From contig DAOOGN010000058.1 in assembly GCA_035415725.1 (NCBI GenBank), forward strand, positions 1 to 27,213: a stretch of DNA of 27,213 bases, read 5' to 3'. The notes below the pieces were generated by a model. The model was not told the DNA's origin, did no database searches, and saw only the letters and a program-made list of their open reading frames with translations. This document shows, in pieces, positions 1-7,827 of this stretch (positions within the stretch are counted from its first letter, which is position 1; each line of letters starts with the position of its first letter). The translations under genes and the position numbers were made by a program. The DNA is from DSWT01 sp035415725. GTDB lineage: Bacteria > Chloroflexota > Anaerolineae > B4-G1 > SLSP01.

Positions 1-54
1 TGTGCCCTCCCCAAAGTCCCGTTCGCCACCTGGCAAGGGTGGCTGAATAGTTAC
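1..54 (+). repeat. 54-bp dispersed repeat R1, copy 1
   Basis: First of four copies in the window (others at 3312-3365 on plus, and at 10738-10790 and 25374-25427 on minus). The most conserved part is the right half, with core CCTGGCAAGGGTGGC followed by TGAATAGTTAC. GCCACC and GGTGGC flank a 7-nt loop and could form a small hairpin. The copy may be cut by the window start. Confidence 0.85.
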
Positions 55-65
55 CGTAAAAATAC

Positions 66-213
66 AACTTCCCGCAAGCCAATACCTTCGCCAAAATTCT
101 AAATGGTGATCTCGACCACCATATTTAGTGGTCTAATAAGGTATTTACCACTATGCGCAGTGGCCGCATTCAGCTTACTCCAAATTGGCGAAGGTATTGG
201 CAAGCGGGAAATT
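66..213. repeat. Long imperfect inverted repeat with structured spacer
   Basis: Arms at about 66-98 and 183-213 are inverted copies of each other. They share a perfect 16-base block (GCCAATACCTTCGCCA at 78-93 and its complement) and an outer TTCCCGC block, separated by an AA/TT mismatch. The 84-base spacer holds smaller palindromes: TAGTGGT/ACCACTA (126-132 and 147-153) and CCACT/AGTGG (148-152 and 159-163); the two share bases and cannot form together. It lies 15 bases beyond the stop of the recombinase-like gene. It could be a terminator, a small non-autonomous element with terminal inverted repeats, or a recombination site. I saw no target-site duplication. Together with R1 it fills the gene-free stretch 1-228. 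Confidence 0.8.
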
Positions 214-228
214 GTTTCTTTACAAACC

Positions 229-1236
229 CTAAACGACGATACGCTGCGCCAATAACGCCAGTTTAACTTCGACTTCGTACCAACTGATTTCCGAAAGGCC
301 GAGTTTATGTCGCAATGCGGTGTGATCCATGCCGGCGGCGAAATCACGGGCCGCACATGTCCAACGCACGATCTCAAACGTGAGACGGGGAATGCCCGCT
401 TCCACAGCGATGCCCGTAAGCACATATTCCAGGTTGCGCGCGCTCCACGGGAAGAGAAACTGGCGTGAAGGATACTGTTCCAGGTATTCCTTCAAAACAG
501 CGGGCCATTCGCGCGGTAGGGCGATGCGGCGTTCTTTGTGATGCCGCCGCGCTTCTTTGTAGCGCACCCACAGCGCCGGATGTTGAGCATCGGTCAGGTC
601 AATGTGATTGACGTGGATGTTAACGCACTCGCTTTTCTTGATGCCGGTATGCAAGATAAGGGTGAAAAGCGTGTGCGGACGAGCGTCGGCTTTGCGCGCT
701 TCACTGCCAACACGCAGTGCCTGGGTCACCGCCAACGCCGCTTCGATCTGGGCAGGAGTCAGGATTTCCGACAAGGGCGCGGTCACCGCCTGATGAATCA
801 ACGGCGCAGCGGGATCACGCGGCAAGATACCTTCCCCCGCCAACCAACCGAAGAAAACTTTGAGGGTGGTGATGCGCCGCTCCAGGGTCTTAGGACTACA
901 CGGCACACCGCGGGAGGATTCCATCCATTTGATGAAAGCCTGCAATGTCACCGTGCCGATCTCGCCGATGGTCTGCACAGGACTCAGATAGTTGCTCAGA
1001 ATCTGCATGTCCAGTCGAAACGCCTGCTGCGTGTTCTCCGTGAACCCGCGCATCTGCATGTACTGCTCGAAAGCGCCCAGCGCGACGTTGAGAGGGGAAC
1101 GGGGCGTTAAGTCTGCCGCCGGCGAGGCCGGCTTGGCCGCCGGCTTCGGCTCAGGCGACTCCGCCTGTGACGGCCCCTCGACTTGAAAAAGCGACAATTG
1201 CTGCGATTCGTGATCGTCGGACATAGTATTGCTCAT
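229..1236 (-). CDS. Tyrosine-recombinase (phage integrase/XerC-like) family protein, catalytically degenerate
   Basis: A 335-residue protein with the two-domain layout of XerC/phage integrases: a Pro/Ala-rich N-terminal tail (about 20-48), a SAM-like core-binding domain (about 50-140) and a catalytic-like domain (about 155-325). The catalytic set R-K-H-R-H/W-Y is largely missing. The usual TGLRxSE reads TGIKKSE (Arg to Lys at 200). HxLRH reads EIVRW, so only Arg291 survives. LGH reads LGL. The position of the nucleophile Tyr is Glu323, with Tyr320 three residues earlier. Lys234 in the beta-hairpin is present. The reading frame is long and intact with no internal stop, so this is not simply a decayed pseudogene. 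It may bind DNA without cutting it, but that is inference. There is no convincing Shine-Dalgarno sequence at either candidate ATG (codons 1 and 5). The gene is divergent from sufS. Confidence 0.85.
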   Translation of the reverse strand: MSNTMSDDHESQQLSLFQVEGPSQAESPEPKPAAKPASPAADLTPRSPLNVALGAFEQYMQMRGFTENTQQAFRLDMQILSNYLSPVQTIGEIGTVTLQAFIKWMESSRGVPCSPKTLERRITTLKVFFGWLAGEGILPRDPAAPLIHQAVTAPLSEILTPAQIEAALAVTQALRVGSEARKADARPHTLFTLILHTGIKKSECVNIHVNHIDLTDAQHPALWVRYKEARRHHKERRIALPREWPAVLKEYLEQYPSRQFLFPWSARNLEYVLTGIAVEAGIPRLTFEIVRWTCAARDFAAGMDHTALRHKLGLSEISWYEVEVKLALLAQRIVV

Positions 1237-1290
1237 TAGGGGTATTTCATTTCATACGACTACCCCACTCATTTGAAACACACCCTCTCC

Positions 1291-1317
1291 ATTATAATCA
1301 ATTGGGCGTGAAGGCAA
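1291..1317 (-). promoter_or_regulatory. Candidate promoter of the recombinase-like gene
   Basis: On the minus strand a perfect TATAAT (1291-1296) is preceded at 15 bases by TTGCCT (1312-1317). The -35 match and spacing are only fair. The predicted start lies about 45 bases upstream of the ATG at 1236. Confidence 0.4.
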
Positions 1318-1324
1318 GCCTAAT

Positions 1325-1346
1325 TGGCGACGCCGGAAAGTCGCCA
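1325..1346. promoter_or_regulatory. Palindrome between divergent promoters (operator candidate)
   Basis: TGGCGAC and GTCGCCA form perfect 7-bp arms around an 8-base centre, midway between the outward-facing promoter-like elements of the recombinase gene and sufS. It could be an operator for either gene. No known regulator motif is recognised. Confidence 0.35.
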
Positions 1347-1383
1347 CTACCCCTGAATTGACATACATTTTTCTTCTTTTTTG

Positions 1384-1392
1384 TGGTATACT
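1384..1392 (+). promoter_or_regulatory. Candidate extended -10 promoter of sufS
   Basis: TGGTATACT fits an extended -10 element (TGn plus TATACT). A perfect TTGACA occurs at 1358-1363, but 23 bases upstream is too far for normal sigma-70 spacing. The same TGGTATACT string occurs upstream of argF on the minus strand, which supports it as a promoter element in this genome. The sufS leader between here and the Shine-Dalgarno sequence contains a pyrimidine-rich direct repeat of TTTGCTCTCTC. Confidence 0.45.
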
Positions 1393-1453
1393 GAGGCGCG
1401 AATGAAAACTTACGAACTTTGCTCTCTCTTTTGCTCTCTCTGAGGAGGTACTT

Positions 1454-2674
1454 ATGCCATTGGATGTTGCCGCTATCCGGCAGGAATTCCCCATCTTCGA
1501 ACACAAAATCCACGGTAAGCGCCTGGTATTCCTGGACAGTGCGGCCAGTTCCCAGAAACCGCGTGCAGTCATCGGGGCGATGATGCATGTGTACACCCAC
1601 AGCTACGCCAACGTCCACCGTGGTTTATACACACTGGCAGAAGAAGCCACCGCGATGTACGAAAACGCGCGGGCGAAAATCGCCGGTTTCATCAACGCGG
1701 CGGATCCTGCCGAGGTCGTCAATGTGCGCAATGCGACGGAAGGGATCAACCTCATCGCCTACAGTTGGGGTGAGAACCACATCCATGCCGGCGACCGGAT
1801 CATCATTACGGAGATGGAACATCACGCCAACCTGGTGCCCTGGCAGCAGTTAGCCCGGCGCAAAGGGGCAGAACTGGCGTATATCCCGCTGACCGATGCG
1901 GGGCAGCTCGATTTGACGGCCTTGCCGCCACTGCTGGCAGATGGACGCGCCAAAATCGTCGCCTGCTCGGTACTGTCCAACGTCCTGGGAACGGCGCCGC
2001 CGGTCACACAGATCGCTCAGATGGCACACGCGGCCGGCGCCCTCGTCGTGATGGATGGCGCACAGGCTGTCCCCCACCGTCCCGTCGATGTGCAGGCGCT
2101 GGGGGCTGACTTTCTGGCCTTCTCCGGCCACAAGATGTGCGGGCCGGGAGTGGGCATCCTGTGGGGACGCCGTGAGTTGCTGGAAGCGATGCCACCCTTC
2201 CTCTATGGGGGGGATATGATTCGCACCGTCAAACGTGACGACGCGAAGTGGAACGACGTGCCTTACAAGTTCGAGGCCGGTACCCCGGCCATCGCCGAGG
2301 TCATCGGCCTGGGCGCAGCCGTGGACTTCCTCAGCGCCATCGGCATGGAGGCCATCTATGCCCACGAACAGGAAATCGTCACCTATGCGCAGACGCGACT
2401 GTCCGAGCTACCCACCCTGCACATCCTCGGCCCTGCCGAGCGCGGCGGCGTGATCTCTTTTTGGCTGGAGGGCATCCATCCGCATGACATTGCTGCCATC
2501 CTCGACGAGGACGGCGTCTGTGTGCGCGCCGGACATCACTGCGCACAGCCGCTCCATGAGCGGTTTGGTCTCGCTGCCAGCACGCGCGCCAGCTTCTACA
2601 TTTACAACGGCAAGGATGACGTAGATGTGTTGGTCGAGGCCCTGCACAAGGTTGTACGGCTTTTGGGAAGATGA
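1454..2674 (+). CDS. sufS: Cysteine desulfurase SufS (group II)
   Basis: A 406-residue PLP enzyme that takes sulfur from L-cysteine as an enzyme-bound persulfide for Fe-S cluster assembly in the cytoplasm. Visible are the NATEGINL motif near 93-100, the cofactor-binding MEHHANLVPW block (121-130), the PLP lysine in SGHKMCGPG (Lys227), and the short active-site loop RAGHHCAQP with Cys363, typical of SufS/CsdA rather than IscS. Length is normal for the family. AGGAGG at 1443-1448 sits 5 bases before the ATG. The scaffold gene follows on the same strand after 152 bases. No sufB, sufC or sufD is present, so the full SUF operon is split in this genome or lies elsewhere. Confidence 0.95.
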   Translation: MPLDVAAIRQEFPIFEHKIHGKRLVFLDSAASSQKPRAVIGAMMHVYTHSYANVHRGLYTLAEEATAMYENARAKIAGFINAADPAEVVNVRNATEGINLIAYSWGENHIHAGDRIIITEMEHHANLVPWQQLARRKGAELAYIPLTDAGQLDLTALPPLLADGRAKIVACSVLSNVLGTAPPVTQIAQMAHAAGALVVMDGAQAVPHRPVDVQALGADFLAFSGHKMCGPGVGILWGRRELLEAMPPFLYGGDMIRTVKRDDAKWNDVPYKFEAGTPAIAEVIGLGAAVDFLSAIGMEAIYAHEQEIVTYAQTRLSELPTLHILGPAERGGVISFWLEGIHPHDIAAILDEDGVCVRAGHHCAQPLHERFGLAASTRASFYIYNGKDDVDVLVEALHKVVRLLGR

Positions 2675-2687
2675 TCAGGATTTATAG

Positions 2688-2820
2688 AGGAATTCATCAT
2701 GAAGGGGGCGGTTCACCAGCGGTGGAATGAAAACTTTTCACCACGAAAGGCACGCAGGGCACAAAGAATTTTTGTTTTTCTTTGTGAACTCTGGGTGCTC
2801 CGAGGCTATTTTTAGAGGAG
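2688..2820 (+). repeat. 133-bp dispersed repeat R2, copy A
   Basis: About 92% identical by eye to the reverse complement of 25530-25662. The 50 or so bases at the GAATTCATCATGAAGGG end are nearly identical, and differences cluster in the other half. It resembles the widespread bacterial interspersed sequences containing CACGAAGGCACG and TTTGTGAACTCTGGGTG. It fills nearly all of the sufS-sufU gap, and its right end, AGAGGAG (2814-2820), is the apparent Shine-Dalgarno sequence of the next gene. Confidence 0.9.
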
Positions 2821-2826
2821 AAATGG

Positions 2827-3210
2827 ATGGGCAGTGATCTTTACCGTGAGCAATTGTTGGACCACTATCACAACCCCGAAAACTTTGGGGTGCTCGAGGA
2901 CGCCGATGTCGATATCGAAATGGATAATCCCACGTGCGGGGATATGATTCGCCTGACGGCTCAACTGGATGCAGAAGGCCGCATCAGCAAAGTCATGTTC
3001 GAAGGCCAGGGCTGCGTCATCAGTATGGCCTCAGCGTCGATGTTCACCACGGAGATCGTGGGCAAGACGCCCGCAGAAATCGCTCAGATGGGATTGCCGG
3101 AGATTGAGGAGATGATGGGGGGCGTGCGCCTGAGCATGGGGCGGGTGAAGTGTGCGCTATTGCCGCTTAACGCGATGAAACTCGGCCTCAAGGAAGCCGG
3201 CAGGTTGTAG
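2827..3210 (+). CDS. sufU: SufU/IscU-like Fe-S assembly scaffold
   Basis: A 127-residue NifU N-terminal-like protein that receives sulfur from the SufS cysteine desulfurase. Three conserved cysteines are present: Cys37 in NPTCGD (with Asp39), Cys63 in GQGCVISMAS, and Cys109 in GRVKCALLPL. In IscU the residue before the third Cys is His; here it is Lys108, as in SufU. SufU proteins usually also carry an insertion of about 20 residues between the second and third cysteines, and that is absent here, so the protein is intermediate between the two families. The start is set by AGAGGAG six bases upstream; the ATG at 2823 is out of frame. Pairing with sufS supports the assignment. Whether it acts as a scaffold or as a zinc-dependent sulfur acceptor cannot be read from sequence. 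Confidence 0.9.
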   Translation: MGSDLYREQLLDHYHNPENFGVLEDADVDIEMDNPTCGDMIRLTAQLDAEGRISKVMFEGQGCVISMASASMFTTEIVGKTPAEIAQMGLPEIEEMMGGVRLSMGRVKCALLPLNAMKLGLKEAGRL

Positions 3211-3311
3211 AACAGTCTGGTAGTTGTTAGTCCATGAGTCAGACAATCGCAAGTCAGGCGCTTGAAACAGGCGTCCAACCTATATCATAGGGCTTACGCA
3301 AATTTCCGTTA

Positions 3312-3365
3312 TGCACTCTCCCCAAAGTTCCGTTCGCCACCTGGCAAGGGTGGCTGAATAGTGAC
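3312..3365 (+). repeat. 54-bp dispersed repeat R1, copy 2
   Basis: Nearly identical to copy 1 over the whole length, in the same orientation. It sits between the convergent ends of sufU and cdaR, ending 4 bases from the cdaR stop. A terminator-like role at a convergent junction is possible. The rest of 3211-3311 shows no recognisable feature. Confidence 0.88.
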
Positions 3366-3368
3366 TGT

Positions 3369-4607
3369 TTACCTATAAGGTAATTCTGGCACCATAACAG
3401 CACGTTCAATTCTTACCGGAATGACTTCAGGAATGACGTTTTGGACGGTCACCTCATCAGGAACGTCCACCACCGGGATAATGGTATAGTCTCCGGGCAT
3501 CAAGTTGCTCAGGTCCACAACGACGTTGACATCCGTGGCCTGCAAATGTTCCATGATGGCTAATGGCCCATTCAAAATCAGCACCACGGATTCAGTGCCG
3601 ACGGTGGCTGTCATGCCATGGGTCAAACCGCGAACGGTCGGCGTTACTGCCAGCGTCAGGCCAGTTTGAATAGCTTCAATTGTCAGGCTGACGGTGACAT
3701 AGGGGCGCGGCGGTGAAACGAGGGACAGTCCCTCCGGCATCTGCAAGGCCACGGTCGTCGTCATACTTTGGGTCAACGCCTCCAGGCTAACCGGCTGCGT
3801 TTGCAGGTAGCCGGGCGCCGCACGCACTACATCCACACGCCCCAAGACCTTGACAAGCTGGGGATCGACCATGAGATTGGCAATGCGGTAGCCGGGCGCC
3901 GGTTGCCCTTCCCAAGCCACCGTCACGGCCAGATCGCGCACATACCCCAATTGAGAGATGGGTACGTTGACCGTCACCGCTTTGGGGATCGCCTCAACAT
4001 TGGAGACGGGGTGTTCGTTTTGATCCACAAGCAAGGGTTGATAGTCCCCTTTGACATCACTCTGTTGCCCCTGCACATTAACCGTGACCTGCGCCTGGGT
4101 TACACGGGCCACGCGGGAAGATGGGCCACGCACACGCACCGTCTGCGGGACGACGAGGGGAGTCTCGGCCTTGTAGCCGAAAATCGTGGTGCCCTCCAAC
4201 CGCGTTGTGACCGTTATTTCCTTCTCCGCAATGCCTTCGACCGTAAGCAACACTTCGGCCGGCGTGACTTTCAAAACCTGAACGGGCGACACCTGCACAT
4301 CGACGTGCACCGGCAACGTTAACGTCCCCGTCGTCACTCCCCGGAGATCGATATAGGCCCGGATATCCTCGAGGCTCAGGCTGCTCCAGATCGACTTGGG
4401 AGCGCGCAGTTCAACCCGCACGCGCGTTCCATTGAGGTCATAAGCCACCATGCCATCGGCCAGGTTGAGGGTCTCCACCGGCACCGACTGGCTGAAGGGG
4501 CCTTGCTGCGTAGGGTCCTCTGTTTCGGTCGCCACGGCCCAAAAGAAGAAGGCCAACAGCAACGAGATCAAGAACAGCCCCACATTCTGCCCTAGCCAAC
4601 GGTTCAT
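3369..4607 (-). CDS. cdaR: YbbR-domain protein (CdaR-like regulator of c-di-AMP synthase)
   Basis: A 412-residue exported protein. One N-terminal transmembrane segment (about 7-26, LFLISLLLAFFFWAVATE) is followed by about four YbbR-type beta-rich repeats of 80-90 residues, marked by recurring V-x-V-R/V-L-G-P/R blocks (for example VRVRGPSSRV and VKVLGRVDVV). In Firmicutes CdaR is encoded next to CdaA and modulates its activity from outside the membrane. Its start overlaps the cdaA stop by 4 bases, so the two are probably translationally coupled. The usual third partner, glmM, does not follow: the gene ends at a convergent junction with sufU. Confidence 0.9.
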   Translation of the reverse strand: MNRWLGQNVGLFLISLLLAFFFWAVATETEDPTQQGPFSQSVPVETLNLADGMVAYDLNGTRVRVELRAPKSIWSSLSLEDIRAYIDLRGVTTGTLTLPVHVDVQVSPVQVLKVTPAEVLLTVEGIAEKEITVTTRLEGTTIFGYKAETPLVVPQTVRVRGPSSRVARVTQAQVTVNVQGQQSDVKGDYQPLLVDQNEHPVSNVEAIPKAVTVNVPISQLGYVRDLAVTVAWEGQPAPGYRIANLMVDPQLVKVLGRVDVVRAAPGYLQTQPVSLEALTQSMTTTVALQMPEGLSLVSPPRPYVTVSLTIEAIQTGLTLAVTPTVRGLTHGMTATVGTESVVLILNGPLAIMEHLQATDVNVVVDLSNLMPGDYTIIPVVDVPDEVTVQNVIPEVIPVRIERAVMVPELPYR

Positions 4608-5461
4608 AGGAAGGTTCCCCCTTCAATTTCTCGCGTTGGTTTTACCACGTGACGGTGCAGGTGATGCCATATACCCGGGGTGCGCTTGACCTCGGGGAGT
4701 AGGAAAGCGCGCAGGATGGAATCCAGACGCCGGGTATCAATGTCGCGGATGATACGTCCGTTATGGGTGACCGAGATCGTGCCGCGTTCTTCAGAGACAA
4801 CGACGGCCACCGCGTCTCCTTCCTCAGTCGTTCCTAACGCGGCGCGATGTCGCAGCCCCAATTCACGATCTGCCAGAAAAGCCGTCGTCAACGGCATGAC
4901 GCAACCCGCCGCTGCGAGGCGGCCACGGCGTATGATGACCGCACCATCGTGCAGGAGCACGTGATGGTCAAAAATGGAGGTCAGCAATTCAAAAGTGACC
5001 TCGGCGTCGAGAGGCACGCCGGTGTCAATATACTCCTGCAAGCCGGTCTGACGTTCAAAAACGATCAAGGCCCCGATAGAGTTCGTCGCCATAAAGCTGA
5101 CGGCTTTGACCACGTTACCAATCATCCGCGCCAGCTTTTCATTGTCGTGCGGCACGGTGAACAGCAGGCGATTGCGTCCCAGTTGTTCCAAAGCGCGACG
5201 CAGTTCCGGCTGAAAGAGCACCGGAATCGCCACCAATAACGCCGGCAGTAATTTGTCAATCAGCCACGTAAAAGCACGCAACGGCACCAGGCGCGTGAGT
5301 AAGGCCAAAGAGATCAGCAGGGCCGTGATCCCCCGTACTAAGGGAACGGCGCGGGTCCCTTTAATCGTATAGAAAATAATATAGAAGAAGACGGCAACGA
5401 TCAGTATGTCTAAGCCATCAACCCACGATATGCGTTCCAACAACCACGTCAAGTTCCACAT
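4604..5461 (-). CDS. cdaA: Diadenylate cyclase CdaA (c-di-AMP synthase)
   Basis: A 285-residue membrane enzyme that condenses two ATP into c-di-AMP. Three hydrophobic segments at the N terminus (about 17-32, 40-57 and 68-84) precede a DAC domain with the catalytic DGA motif (172-174, in LLHDGAVII) and the RHR motif (203-205, in GLRHRAALG), then EEGDAVAVVVSEE. Length and order match CdaA/YbbP. I prefer the ATG at 5461 to the GTG two codons upstream; neither has a strong Shine-Dalgarno sequence. It lies 12 bases downstream of the TPR gene and overlaps cdaR by 4 bases, so all three are probably one transcript. In other bacteria c-di-AMP controls potassium and osmolyte balance and cell-wall processes. 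Confidence 0.95.
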   Translation of the reverse strand: MWNLTWLLERISWVDGLDILIVAVFFYIIFYTIKGTRAVPLVRGITALLISLALLTRLVPLRAFTWLIDKLLPALLVAIPVLFQPELRRALEQLGRNRLLFTVPHDNEKLARMIGNVVKAVSFMATNSIGALIVFERQTGLQEYIDTGVPLDAEVTFELLTSIFDHHVLLHDGAVIIRRGRLAAAGCVMPLTTAFLADRELGLRHRAALGTTEEGDAVAVVVSEERGTISVTHNGRIIRDIDTRRLDSILRAFLLPEVKRTPGIWHHLHRHVVKPTREIEGGTFL

Positions 5462-5473
5462 ATTCACTCGCAG

Positions 5474-7741
5474 CTATGGCACCTTCCCCTCAGCGCCACG
5501 GGGCGGTGGCGGCTCGCGCCCGGCAATCTCACGGTAGAGGGCGACGTAATCCGCTCGGTGCGGTGGATCCAAGGCCAGGATCGCCGTGATCGTCTTAATC
5601 GCGGCGCCCTTTTGCCCGGCGTCAAGTTGCAGATCCCCCAACACATCCAGATGTTCCAACGCCTTCTCGCGCTGACCGAGATTCAAATACAACTGTGCGC
5701 CTCTGGCGCGCAAAGGAATACTGTCGGGTTCGTTGCGAATCAGGTCTTCCAAAATTGCCAGCGCCCGGTCGACGTTCCCGGCTTCCAGATAAAGCCGGAT
5801 CAACTTGTCCAGGACATTCAAGCCCAAATGCGGACGACCGGTACGGGGGTAGAGATGGAAGAGGGCTAAATGGGCACGTTCGTCGTCGGGAGCCAGGCGC
5901 AGGATTTCCTCGTTACTTTTGATCGCCGCCAGCCAATCCAGGCGCTGCAAATCCAAATCGGCCATCTTGTGCAAGATACGCACTTCCCACCGCGCCTCCG
6001 GTGTTCCACGCGGCGTCAAACGCAACGCCGCGACGTACACATCGCGGGCCTGATCCGCCTGCGCCAACTGGTAATACGTATCCGCCAACTGTAGATACTG
6101 ACTCAGCGCCTCATCAAACTGACCGCATTGGACCAACAACTCGATCACATGGTTGTGGACTATCACATCAAGAGGAGAAGATTGCAAAACTTCACGGTAG
6201 GTGGCTAACGCTTCTAAGACCTGCCCACGCGCCTCATAGGTACGCGCCAGGGTGTAAAGTTTGGCTACCGCTTCCTCTATATGCCCGGATTCCTGGAGCA
6301 ACGTTGCCAGAAGACAGTGCAACGGCAGATAGTACGGAAATTTACTGAGCGTATGGAATAATTCTTCAAAGGCGTTGTAGGCTTTTTTTTGACGATGGTA
6401 TTCCTGCACCAGCGCCACGGAACGCAACATGCTCGCCCAGCCCGGCAGGCTGACCAATTCGCCCAGGCTGAGCATGATGCCCGAACGTGCCATCTCATTC
6501 AAACGCCGGCGCGCCTCCAGGGCTTTATCCTCCCATCCTCGACGGCGCAAAAAATCATCCAGCGATTGACACAAACGTTGCATGGAATCGACATCGTCAG
6601 CCTTGACCAGATTTTGCGCTACGCTCTCATAGACGGAGATGAGGTCGGCGGTCTGCGCCGGCTCAACCGTTGCCAGATCGACGATTTTTATCGCTTCCCA
6701 GAAATGTTTCAATGCTTCGGTAAAGTCCCCCTGAGCCTGGTAACATTCTCCCAAAGCGAAATGGCTGCCCAGCATGTATTCAGGGTCTGTCAGAGACTTC
6801 AACAGCGATCCAATGGCCTCGGCAAAGCGCATCTGTTCTTTATACAATAATCCAAGATTGAACTGGATCGAAACCATCGACACGCCGGCCTGGGTCAATT
6901 GCTCGTAAGTCTGGAGCGCCGCGGCTAAATCCCCGCGTGTTTGCGCATCCACGGCTTTGCCGATCAACAGATCAACCTCCATCTGCGAAATACCCTGAAT
7001 TTGTGGCTTATCTTCGGCGAAAATCGACTCGGCTAACATCGCCAGCGCATGTTGCTGGGCGATATCCGCCGGACTGCCTTCGTCGCCCGAGGCCACGTCC
7101 GTCTCCTCGGTCAAGGCCTCGCTGTCGGAAAGGAAAGGCGGTTGGGGCACCGGCCGTTGACTTTGCAGCAACATCATCGTCTGCCCAATGCGTGGCTCAT
7201 GAGGAATGAAGCCTTGCATCTGCCGGCAGATGTCGATGGCCCAATCGGGGTGGGCAGTCTGGTACAAATACGCCAACCACATCGCCGCCAATACGGCTTT
7301 GTCCACCTGTTTTTGTGCTTGATAGTGCTGCCAAAGCTCACGCCATGTTTTGTCATTTTGAGGCTGCAAGCGCAAGGAGGCTTCGTAAGAGGTCGCCATC
7401 TTACTCGCCAGGTTCTGTTTGCCATAACGCAGGCCGGCTTCGTGATACATCTCGGCGGCCTGCGCTATTTCACCGACCCGCTCCTGAATCTCGGCGATGC
7501 GTTCGTAGGGGCCTGGATCGGAGGGGTTCAACGTGGTCAGCCGTTGATAAACTTCGCGGGCTTCTGTCAGCTCCTCCGCATTGAACAACGCCCAGGCATG
7601 CCCCATGAGAGCCGAGACATCGTCAGGAAACTCGGCCAGGGCGCGCCGATAGAACCGTACTGCCTCGTCCCACTTTTCATCCCAGACACAGTCGTTAGCT
7701 CTTTGGATAGCCTCATCAAAACGTAAGCGATTACCGGCCAA
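5474..7741 (-). CDS. Large TPR-repeat protein upstream of cdaA
   Basis: About 755 residues, made almost entirely of tetratricopeptide repeats: recurring W/L-G-Y-A-F-P patterns such as YYQLAQADQARDVYVAALRL and YLEAGNVDRALAILEDLI. There is a charged low-complexity linker about one third of the way in (SEALTEETDVASGDEGSPAD). I see no signal peptide or membrane helix, so it is probably cytoplasmic and a protein-binding scaffold. The start I chose is the TTG at 7741, preceded by AGGGGGTG; a TTG six codons earlier is possible but has weaker support. It is transcribed with cdaA and cdaR, 12 bases upstream of cdaA. Its partner and function are unknown. Confidence 0.85.
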   Translation of the reverse strand: MAGNRLRFDEAIQRANDCVWDEKWDEAVRFYRRALAEFPDDVSALMGHAWALFNAEELTEAREVYQRLTTLNPSDPGPYERIAEIQERVGEIAQAAEMYHEAGLRYGKQNLASKMATSYEASLRLQPQNDKTWRELWQHYQAQKQVDKAVLAAMWLAYLYQTAHPDWAIDICRQMQGFIPHEPRIGQTMMLLQSQRPVPQPPFLSDSEALTEETDVASGDEGSPADIAQQHALAMLAESIFAEDKPQIQGISQMEVDLLIGKAVDAQTRGDLAAALQTYEQLTQAGVSMVSIQFNLGLLYKEQMRFAEAIGSLLKSLTDPEYMLGSHFALGECYQAQGDFTEALKHFWEAIKIVDLATVEPAQTADLISVYESVAQNLVKADDVDSMQRLCQSLDDFLRRRGWEDKALEARRRLNEMARSGIMLSLGELVSLPGWASMLRSVALVQEYHRQKKAYNAFEELFHTLSKFPYYLPLHCLLATLLQESGHIEEAVAKLYTLARTYEARGQVLEALATYREVLQSSPLDVIVHNHVIELLVQCGQFDEALSQYLQLADTYYQLAQADQARDVYVAALRLTPRGTPEARWEVRILHKMADLDLQRLDWLAAIKSNEEILRLAPDDERAHLALFHLYPRTGRPHLGLNVLDKLIRLYLEAGNVDRALAILEDLIRNEPDSIPLRARGAQLYLNLGQREKALEHLDVLGDLQLDAGQKGAAIKTITAILALDPPHRADYVALYREIAGREPPPPRGAEGKVP

Positions 7742-7782
7742 AGTGCACCCCCTGTTCAAGCATCAGCAACAGCCATCACGGC

Positions 7783-7818
7783 ATCCTGGCGCAGGTGCGC
7801 CTCAATCTTTGCCAGGAT
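7783..7818 (-). terminator. Overlapping hairpins after argF
   Basis: ATCCTGGC (7783-7790) and GCCAGGAT (7811-7818) are perfect inverted arms. Inside, GGCGC-AGGT-GCGCC (7788-7801) forms a second hairpin that shares bases with the first, so the two are alternatives. The position is just downstream of argF and before the TPR gene. There is no U-run, so this could be attenuation or partial termination. Confidence 0.35.
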
Positions 7819-7827
7819 ACTCGAACC

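Noticed and set aside
66..213. Integron attC site beside an integrase
   Set aside because: The arms do not show the RYYYAAC/GTTRRRY ends of attC, the recombinase lacks an integron-integrase extra domain and catalytic residues, and there is no gene-cassette array.
1358..1392. TTGACA-TATACT as a standard sigma-70 promoter of sufS
   Set aside because: The gap is 23 bases; only the extended -10 part was kept.
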